Part shown: one piece after another, positions 56,650 to 64,000 of the stretch | How the letters are laid out: each line of letters starts with the position of its first letter | How positions within the stretch are numbered: the stretch's first letter is position 1 | From: Dryomyza anilis | Lineage: Eukaryota > Arthropoda > Insecta > Diptera > Dryomyzidae | Length of the DNA: 64,000 bases | Direction: 5' to 3' | Assembly (NCBI GenBank): GCA_951804985.1 | Contig: OX638132.1 | Span: 9,219,529-9,283,528 of the forward strand | The notes under the pieces: generated by a model | What the model was told of the DNA's origin: nothing | What the model saw: only the letters and a program-made list of their open reading frames with translations | The model's database searches: none | Translations under genes and position numbers: made by a program

Positions 56650-57690
56650 TAGCGTAACGGGTACACCCAAAGAACGAATCAATTGGGGCAACCGTCTTTT
56701 TGCCAACCGATTTATTTAGTTCTGTCAACATTCGACTGATTCAGTTGTTGCAACACCGCGTATCAGTTCACACAACTAATGAATACAATTGACACAACCA
56801 ATTGGTTTAGTTGTGGTAGCCAATTTAATTATAAGAAATCGGCCATTTTACCTAGCGCTCCAACGTGTTGCAAACACGAAGTCAGCGTCACAACTTGATC
56901 CCGAGATCGAACATTGCCGACGATTCGTTGTGCTGCAGACTTCGTGTTTGCAACACGTTGGAGCGCTAGGGCTGCATATATAAATACAACTTATAGAAAC
57001 ACAATAGGAAGTACTCTGTAGAATAGTATGTCTCTGGTTGAAGAAAGTATATTTGAGCATGAAAAAACCGAACAGTAAAAACGAACAAGCCTTAAAACAA
57101 TTTCAAATTTTGTTTAAGACGTGGCACGCACTGTCCGCAGCACAAAACAAAAAAATAGTGAAAAAATCTAAAGTCGCCTTAAAACAATTTCAAATATTGT
57201 TTAAGACTAAGCGTGGCACGCGCTGTCCGCACCACAAAACAAAACGAGTGAAAAATCTAAAGCTTGCGCGACTGGTGTTGTCCTGCTTTGGCATCGCTAT
57301 TATACAAGACAACTGATTTCACAGTTGAATCAAATAAATATTGGTTGCTACAACTTAATGTTATATAGTTATCTGTTAAAATTGGTTATCTGTAAATATT
57401 GGTTAGGTCTCATTTTGAATTTAGTTGCCGTGGCAATGGAAACAAAAAAATTGAAAATGGAGAAAAAATTTGTTTCCCCAATCAATGTTGCAGTTGCTTT
57501 AACTAATAGTTGGTTACGCTTTATACTATTGTTTACCACAAATGAATTTCAGTTAAAACTGACTAAATTTGGTAGATGCAAATGAATATTCGTTGAAACA
57601 ACTGCACGTCAAGCAATTATTTTTTTGTGTGTAGAGCTCCGGACTTGTACGCAGGAAATTCGGGTTCGAGTCCCATTAGGATTTTTTTTT
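56650..57690 (+). ncRNA. tRNA-like Pol III unit (right arm), split by insertion
   Basis: Removing 56664-57631 and one TA joins TAGCGTAACGGG (A-box consensus, 56650-56661) to TAGAGCTCCGGACTTGTACG and GGGTTCGAGTCCC (perfect B box at 57663-57673), then a T10 run. The two boxes would then be about 35 bases apart, as in tRNA genes. The anticodon and acceptor stems are poor. As it stands, the promoter halves are 1 kb apart and should be inactive. Confidence 0.6.
56664..57631 (+). mobile_element. CACCCAAAG-ended element, copy 2 (968 bp)
   Basis: Starts CACCCAAAGAACGAATCAAT and ends ATTTTTTTGTGTG, flanked by TA on both sides. It has a near-perfect hairpin at 56854-56967 (AGCGCTCCAACGTGTTGCAA with TTGCAACACGTTGGAGCGCT). 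Part of the interior is tandemly repeated (CCTTAAAACAATTTCAAAT at 57091-57109 and 57178-57196). Confidence 0.92.
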
Positions 57691-58030
57691 TATTTTTTTT
57701 AATTGAAGTATGATTTGTTTTCTTGGTCCTGACTAAATCTTCATTCACGAAGACATATTCAATAAGTCTTGGTAGACTTTTAGAAATATATCAGTTATCC
57801 AAGACTTGGTAATCCAATCATGTCTAAAGTCTAATTAGCCATTCCTCGGTCGGCCAAGGTTTAATATGCCTTACGCCCGTTGTCAAGCCTGGTGTTTTGT
57901 ACATGGGTACCCAAGCATATGTCTGTCAGTTCTGGCAGAGTCTTGGGCGAAGTTTTTTTAACCAAGCATTGGTCTGCTAGTGCTGGTTGAGTCTTCAGCC
58001 CGTCGTCAGGCCTGGCATTTCCTACATGGG

Positions 58031-58630
58031 ATGATGAATATTTTTTTTTTTCAACAACATTTTTTTCCAACAATTTTTTTTAAGGACAAAAAAATAGTTT
58101 CGAAAAAAAAATTCAATTGGTGAATTAAAAAAAATATTTTTATATATACTTTCCTGCTCATATTCAGCCCTATAGATAATAGATATTTCGACGAATAATA
58201 TTCTTCCGATCTAAAATTTTGTACTGAAATAAAATTGATTTCAATATTGGGTTTATTTATTTCCTTTAGGTCCGATTTAATATGAATTGTCCTATTGTGT
58301 TAATTTTCGCTTTTCATAGTTTTCTAAAACCATTGAATATATTTTGTAATAAAAAATGCACAACAAAATTTCAATAACAACAATTTAACTTTTCATAATA
58401 AATCAAACACCTTTTCCATATTGGTTACTTCCGTAAATTTCTCCGTGCTAAAAATACAAATATTTGTAACAGCTATGACGTGCGATCGATGCCCACACGA
58501 ACTCAATAAAATATTATATTGACTTTTCCCTACAAATGCGATATTTGGTTGATTGTTGGCTTTCCAAGCTAATCTCTAATTTGGCTATAAACAGCCTTAT
58601 CCAAGAGATAAAATGAAAATAAATTGAATA
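58031..58630. other. Non-coding; homopolymer blocks then plain sequence
   Basis: 58035-58150 continues the A/T block pattern of a CACAG MITE core. 58150-58630 shows nothing recognisable. Confidence 0.35.
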
Positions 58631-59150
58631 CGTATTAAAAAGTATCTGCAATGAACGAGTAACACCAAAGATATTCACATACAGACACAGTACAGCGTCA
58701 ATTGTGAAATTTTGTGATTTCTATTAATTTAGTGAAAAAATTACAAAAAAAAAAGAAATAAAAAGACAGAAACACACGAAAAAAAAGACAAGGCGAGGAA
58801 ACCAAGATTCATTTATAAGATGCACGTTAGGCTCGAAAGAAATTTCACAGTCGAACTGACGAATTGTCTAAATTGCTGGTCGGTCTATCGACTAGCTGAG
58901 CAGACTGTCTGTGGCTCTACCAGTCTGTCTATATACAATATATATTTATTAGTTGATTTTTTTTTCATTAATGATCAAAATTGTATCGGTGAAATACGCT
59001 CGCACCTCATCTTAAAGTTGTCGACAGTTATTGGGTGGTTGTATGAGCGGCACTTACTGTTGTTGTAATGGCTAATAAATACAAATTAATTTGGTCTCTC
59101 CTCTCCAATCCAATAAAACGCAATTAAAAAAACGAAACGGAACGAAAAAG
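58631..59150 (+). other. Candidate leader region with an 82-codon frame
   Basis: 58660-58819 is leader-like (CAGACACAGTACAGCGTCAA, A-rich), followed by an ATG at 58820 in AAG-ATG context. The frame MHVRLERNFTVELTNCLNCW... runs to 59068. It becomes hydrophobic and AT-driven in its second half and has no recognisable domain. No strong donor lies inside. It may be a leader with an upstream ORF. Confidence 0.22.
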
Positions 59151-59640
59151 TGAGAGGACTGCGATTGAATTTTTCAGTATTGCAACTTTTACAAAAATTC
59201 GAGATACTTTTTTTCGTGCTTTCTTCATCCGCGAGTGAGTTTTGCAAATGGAAAAGAAGAAAGTGTTGAGCTCAGCATTTGGGGTTTCGAAATATTATGT
59301 AAAAATGTGGTGGTGGTACCAAGGAGAAATCGCGACAAAATACAAAAATAAATCAAATAAATCATGAAAAATTTTAAAATGGCAAAGCTATATTTTGTTA
59401 TTAAATATTTTAAATAAAATTCAACTTTTTCTACTAATAACAGTTTTTAAATTCTAAAAAAAGGTAACTTGCACATGCTCACGCTTCAGTCCAATTTAGA
59501 CCTTCACTAAACGATCTCGTTTGACTCAATAATGCTTCGGTTTTCCATGAGTTCGAAGGTTTTCTTCTTGAATGAACTGTTGCAAAGAGTTTCGTAAAAA
59601 ATACATTTTATTTTAATTTTTTAATTACGAAGACGTCGCT

Positions 59641-59826
59641 ATGAGTCGTTCGTCGACCATGGCGCTTGAGGCGGTGTCTTTTATTTCTTTTTGTATTTTA
59701 ATATTCAATCTGTGGCTGGCTTCTGTCACTGCTCACGTTCACATTTTTGAACCAACGTTCAAACATTTCAAATCAATCAAATGGCGGTTTCCTCCTCAAG
59801 ATGATGCCGCCGCGCTTGCTCATTAG
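59641..59826 (+). CDS. Candidate 61-aa secreted peptide frame
   Basis: An ATG in CGCT-ATG context opens MSRSSTMALEAVSFISFCIL; residues 8-30 are hydrophobic and end in ASVTA before HVHIFEPTFKHF, the layout of a signal peptide and cleavage site. Codons are GC-richer than the flanks. It ends DDAAALAH with a TAG at 59824-59826. There is no cysteine-rich or known peptide-hormone motif. A chance frame is at least as likely. Confidence 0.2.
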   Translation: MSRSSTMALEAVSFISFCILIFNLWLASVTAHVHIFEPTFKHFKSIKWRFPPQDDAAALAH

Positions 59827-60208
59827 TCGTTGATGTATTTTTAGTTTTTATATGTGTTTAGATCATCATTAGATAATATTATTCGCTATTTGCACGTATT
59901 ATAGTTAAACTCTTGGCATTTATAAATAATTTTTGATATCATTTATGCATTTTTTTGCTTTAGTAGCACGTTTCACATGTGCGTTTATGTGATGACTCCA
60001 AGAATTCGAATTTAATAGTAGTAGTTCGTTCATGGAATATTTTATAGAACATTGAGCTGTTTACAGTTATATTTTAACATTTTCATACACAAATACAGAA
60101 TGTAGTAAAAATAAATACAGTTGTAGTAATTTATCTACATATTTCAGGACGTAAAAATAAAGACAAAATGAAGTTATTTTCCATACAAAAACATCTACAT
60201 ATCGTCGT
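59827..60208. other. AT-rich non-coding stretch
   Basis: Nothing recognised except GTAGTAAAAATAAATACAG (about 60102), which recurs as GTAGTAAAAACAAATACA at about 60430. Confidence 0.35.
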
Positions 60209-60427
60209 TGTGGAACGAAAAATCACCAAATACATATTTATGAAAAATTTTAATTTCGAGTTTGTTGATTAATATTATAAAAAGTAATTGATAAATTTCT
60301 AAAGTTGAAAAATCAACTAATAGATTTGCATTTTCTTATCATGTGGTAAAAAAATTGAAATCAACGATTAAAAATTTACAGATTTATAAAGATTTTGAAA
60401 ATGTATTTGGTGACTTTTCGTTCTACA
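60209..60427. mobile_element. Foldback MITE with TGTGGAACGAAAA ends (219 bp)
   Basis: The left TGTGGAACGAAAAATCACC and right GGTGACTTTTCGTTCTACA are inverted over about 31 bases with few mismatches. The flanking direct repeats GTAGTAAAAANAAATACA and GGACGTAAA suggest a larger target duplication or nested older element. Confidence 0.8.
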
Positions 60428-60879
60428 ATGTAGTAAAAACAAATACATTTCCTTTTGGACGTAAATCAAATAAATATTTATTTATTTTAAAAATATTTTT
60501 ACTTATTTTTAATATCTAGCAAAAGTGGGTATAGTATGAAAGAGTATTCATTCAGTTATTTGTTACAATCAATGTCAATGCTTAATAACTTTGAAAGGTT
60601 TTTAGTTGTGAACTTTAAAGTAAAAATTTTTGACATAATTCAGCCTTCAGCGTCCAGGTTCCTCAGTATTCGGCAGCAAAAGTGATAGGTTATTCATTCA
60701 GCTATAAGTTTAAATTAATTCCAGCATTAAAGAATTCACTTATGAACGTTCAAAATCAATATTTTGTTTAAAACTCAATTCAAAAATGTCTTAAAATGTT
60801 CAAATGTTTAAAATTTTTAAACCAAAAAAAATTATAAGTATATAATATTTTCACACAATTAATAAAAAAAAACTTCAGA

Positions 60880-61655
60880 GAATATATATATTTTAGTTTT
60901 AAATTCTAACAATACGTTTTAAATTGTTTCTTCAGTACTTTTCGAGTTATAAAAGGTTTTTCAACAGGGACGCTACAAAAGTAGAGCGACAGGGACAGCA
61001 AACGACGCTATATTTCATGCCGCTCTTTTGACATCTCTCTTCAGTAAGGTTTGCCATTTCATGATGGAAAGATAAACGAGCCAACAACGAGTCGAAATTA
61101 TTAAAATTTTCTACCGAAATTCGAATTCGTATATCTTTCCATCATGAAATGGTTTGCTGTCCCTGTCGCTCTACTTTTGTAGCGTCCCTGTTGAAAAAAC
61201 CTTTAGGTTCCTAAAGAGTTCTACAAAAGTATCTTGTATGGGAGGAGGGCGTGTCCGTTGAACGATTTGGCTCATTTCCGTACTCTACCATTTCTTGGGT
61301 AAGATAAAATAGTGGTGTAAAGGCATTTATTGTTTGTTTTCAAAGCACCTATCGATCATCATTAATTAATAATATTTTGCCAAACATTAATTTGCCATTT
61401 ATTTGCAGCATACATTTTTTGGCAAAATATGTATTATTTTTTTACATACGTTATGATAATTGACAAATAAACCAAAATAACAGAAAAAAATTTAAAAAAT
61501 ATAAATTTTGCAAATTTTTAAAGCACTTCAAACTTTAAAATTTGATATCCCAACATTTTTAAAAATGCACATTCGCCCCTTTGGCATGACACTGACAATA
61601 TATACTTTTCCATTAAGGCCACGCCTCCTAAGGAGCGTTATCATATCTGCATATA
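60880..61655 (-). mobile_element. HINE remnant split by a mariner foldback
   Basis: TACTTTTCGAGTTAT, then after the insertion GGTTCCTAAAGAGTTC, TTGTATGGGAGGAGGGCGTG and, at 61595-61640, CTTTTCCATTAAGGCCACGC follow the 17840-18140 part of the HINE. 61300-61560 is degraded or replaced by other DNA. Confidence 0.65.
60952..61203. mobile_element. Mariner-derived foldback 2 (252 bp)
   Basis: AAAGGTTTTTCAACAGGGAC at the left and GTCCCTGTTGAAAAAACCTT at the right, with TA on both sides. The host HINE reads GTTA-TA-GGTTCC across the site. The arms meet at CGAAATTCGAATTCG, the same centre as the 40562 foldback, but the right arm has lost about 70 bases. Confidence 0.93.
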
Positions 61656-63063
61656 TCATATAGTAGCAAATTATGATATATTTCGAAATATTTCATAATT
61701 TGCTACTTTTGTCGCCGAATGTCGAATTTAAAAATTAATTTTTTTAGTAATTTTTTTTTTAAGTGAATAAGAAATGCATGATTTTAGCTATAATATATGA
61801 AAATTTCAATGTTATAACTTAACAAGAAGTAATTTAAATAAAATTTTTAAATAAGTATTAAAAAAATATTAAAATTAACAAAAAAATCAAAAAAGAGCCC
61901 TCTTTGGACTGATATCCTGTTGAAAATAATTCATATAAAACAATTCATTTAATGGTTTTCTATTCACTATGATGTCTATTTTGTGATTGCACAAAATAAA
62001 AATCAAATTGATGAAATTTTTGTTTCGACCCAAAAGCGCGCCTCCGATCCACTGTGCGCCGTACGAATTCCACATTAAACTGTAGATTTCTGCATTTTAT
62101 TGTTATTATAATATTTTATTAATATTATTATTTAAATTAAATTATAAAACCGTTTTTTAGATTTTTAACTTTTTATAACTAATTTCTACAAATTTCTTAT
62201 TTGTGTAAAAATTTTAATTACTGATTTTTATTGAATTGCTAAATTTTGAAACGTATTATAATTGTATTTTAAGCGATTATCATCATAATCAGTTTTTATC
62301 ATCGTCTATCTGTGGCATTAAATTAGATAGTTTAGCTCTAAATAGAAAAAAATATGCAAAATTCAAAAATATACTGTCATCGTTTTATGCTTCTGCTAAT
62401 TTTTGTTTTTATCAAGGTCGTTCATTGAACTAGAATATTATCAAAACCATTTACTGACTTGAACAGCAATGTCTGTCTGCATTTGACTCGTTTGTAGCCT
62501 TCACATTTTTGATAACTCTTATAGCTAAGGATATTTAAAAGTTTTATATTTATTAGTAGTTTTTTGAGTAGGAATAAGTAGAAAATTGTATAAGTAGAAA
62601 ATAAGCAATAAGTTACAACCCAACCCTTAGAAATTCGCACATTTTTTATACACAAGAGAGATGAATCGTGTGTTGCGTTTCACTTTATTTAATCGCTTTT
62701 GTCTGTTTGTCTCACTCCCACTTAATTGTCGGTTCAGTTGGCTGTCAGAGGCGTTTGCCTGCCTGTCAGTCTTACTGTCAGTTAGTCTAACTAACTGTCA
62801 GCCGAGGCTGTTTTACGATGTATATTTAGTTTATTTTTTCACTTTATATTTGTTCTATTGTTTATGGTGTATTTAGCTGGCTGCAAAGTGTTAAAAGTTT
62901 TTATGCCTTGTACATTATACGATTACGAATTTTGTATTTGTATCTGGTATAAAATATACAAAATTTGTACACATGCTAAAAGTTTTTAAATGTATCGTAT
63001 ATTGAATTTTGAAATATTTTTCAAACAACAGAGGTGAATAGTGTGTAGTATTGTGCGAAAAAA
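61656..63063. other. AT-rich non-coding stretch with one hairpin
   Basis: AGTAGCAAATTATGA and TCATAATTTGCTACT (61662-61707) form a short hairpin around TTTCGAAA. Frames at 62236-62433 and 62661-62876 have no domains. 62690-62800 has GTCTGTTTGTCT-type repeats. Confidence 0.35.
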
Positions 63064-63267
63064 TCAATTAAACTTTTTATGTTTAGCACCTCGTTTGTCT
63101 TCTAATCTGACAAATACGGCGACAACGACGATAGCAACGTTTGACGGTCGTGTACCTTGAAACTTACGCTCAAGGTTGACGATGAAATGTTTTCTGTCTG
63201 CTGGTGCTGCTGGTCTTTTCATTCGTACTGTAACTAAATACTTGAAAAGCCACACGAAAAGAATCAC
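63064..63267 (-). other. Mixed-composition minus-strand frame
   Basis: A minus-strand frame contains MKRPAAPADRKHFIVNLERK with CTTGAGC|GTAAGTTT (donor-like) inside it. GC is higher than the flanks. It could be a leader or exon end on the minus strand, but the start used by the longest reading is not ATG and no family is recognised. Confidence 0.15.
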
Positions 63268-63479
63268 ACCAGCTACAATGTAGTTTTAGTTGATTTTTTT
63301 AAGGGCATTAAAAGTCGGTTTGCAAAATAAATATTGTCTATGAATAGACAATTTAAAGTCTACTTTTTTACAATTTTCACAAAGAAAAAAATTAAATGTC
63401 AAAAGCTGATTTTAAATCAATTCAAAATTGTTTATGTATATTCGTCATTAGTTCTATATAATTTACCATAAAACATTTA

Positions 63480-63700
63480 AAATACTCTTCGGCCGATAAA
63501 TATATGTGGTATTTGCAGAAAAGTCTTCGGATCACATGTCGCGGTCAATCGATCACGCCCATTTTCAATACCCGACAACGTTGACATGCAAGTAATCTAA
63601 GTTCTGAGTTTCATTGATCTAGCTCTTGTGGTTTTCCTCTTATCGTGATTTCAACAGACAGATGATGATTCAAGAGTTGACGCTGAACAAGAAATTATAT
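63480..63700 (-). mobile_element. HINE remnant, degenerate
   Basis: GGTCAATCGATCACGCCCAT, CATTGATCTAGCTCTTGTG, TGATTTCAACAGACAGATGA and AACAAGAAATTATATACTTC reproduce, in reverse, the 45420-45610 part of the HINE with many changes. Confidence 0.55.
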
Positions 63701-64000
63701 ACTTCTCTTTTTATTATCTTCACAGTCTTTATAATTCTCATTCAGTTAATTAAAAAAGAAATGTATAACATTCTTGTGAAAGTAAATAACATACTTTTCT
63801 GCTGATGAAGTTGGAAGCATAATTATATATGCAACCATTGTCATCATCACCATTTTTGACAACACACTTAGAGGATTATCAAGCTCTATAAGTGTATATC
63901 TTGGCATATACCAAATGGAAATAATATGCGCGCAACCAAACGCGCAAACAAAAATTCCCTTGTTTGCTTGTTTGTCTGCATTTGCTGCAAGCTCGAATCG
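63701..64000. other. Non-coding end of window
   Basis: Nothing recognised. The last 80 bases are slightly GC-richer (GCGCGCAACCAAACGCGC near 63927-63944). Confidence 0.35.

Larger units (their letters stand above)
56102..58030. mobile_element. Palindromic element with twin tRNA-like units
   Basis: Ends CCCATGTAAGAAA and TTTCCTACATGGG are inverted. Each arm (about 56102-56515 and 57632-58030 plus 56640-56663) holds degenerate CCAAGACTGG/CCAGTCTTGG-type repeats outside and a tRNA-like unit inside, pointing outward. A second CATGGGTACCCAAGC block lies inside the right arm (57901-57915). The 56664-57631 insertion accounts for about half the length. AT occurs on both flanks, possibly a two-base duplication. 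Superfamily unknown. Confidence 0.75.

Noticed and set aside
56650..57690. tRNA gene with a 970-bp intron
   Set aside because: The insert has TIRs and a TA duplication and a second copy elsewhere, so it is a transposon; the stems do not support a functional tRNA.

Overview
The window is non-coding DNA from an insect, most likely a higher (calyptrate-type) fly. It is very AT-rich, has no prokaryotic operon structure, and is crowded with dipteran repeats: DINE-1/HINE-like Helitron relatives with the usual 5' landmarks (TATACCC start, a TATTCTTGATCAG-type block, GTCTG repeats), DD41D mariner copies, many two-base-TSD MITEs, tRNA-derived SINEs and a 5'-truncated non-LTR retrotransposon tail. No complete protein-coding gene can be supported. 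The species assignment is inference from repeat style only.

Gene-like signals. Three short candidate first coding exons lie on the + strand (1193-1224, 8624-8637, 19306-19334). Each has an ATG after leader-like DNA and a good 5' splice site, and all three end in the same codon phase. A pyrimidine tract-CAG|GTATGT signal at 52653-52678 looks like a recursive splice (ratchet) site on the same strand. Together these suggest, without proving it, that the window covers alternative promoters and a very long intron of one + strand gene. Other leader-like or coding-like islands are at 20640-20945, 35674-36070, 36826-37058, 41860-42540, 48180-48680, 58631-59150 and 59641-59826.

Layout. 0-5.6 kb: candidate leader, LINE tail, 175-bp tandem array, Helitron copy. 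7-14 kb: MITEs and a TAA-flanked element enclosing a Tc1-like IR/DR end. 15.3-20.5 kb: a deleted mariner split by a 940-bp insertion, a Helitron split by a HINE, a foldback MITE, a candidate exon and a hAT element with an 8-bp target duplication. 23.2-30 kb: a SINE, then a 2788-bp near-identical tandem duplication (each copy holding a Helitron) and a 1.2-kb TTCGTAA-rich element. 32.5-34.6 kb: a MITE, a 522-bp tandem duplication of three consecutive inverted repeats, and a HINE. 37-41.3 kb: CACAG-ended MITEs and a solo LTR holding a mariner foldback. 43.2-47.4 kb: a large foldback element with mariner and HINE insertions, then a MITE split by a second solo LTR. 48.8-58 kb: more MITEs and a three-level nest centred on a palindromic element whose two arms each carry an outward-facing tRNA-like unit (56102-58030). 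58-64 kb: sparse, with a foldback MITE and decayed HINE copies.

Most of the window is therefore a record of transposition. The nesting gives clear relative ages: HINE and Helitron copies were hit by mariner derivatives, solo LTRs sit inside MITEs and contain mariner ends, and the 2788-bp and 522-bp duplications are very recent or are assembly artefacts.
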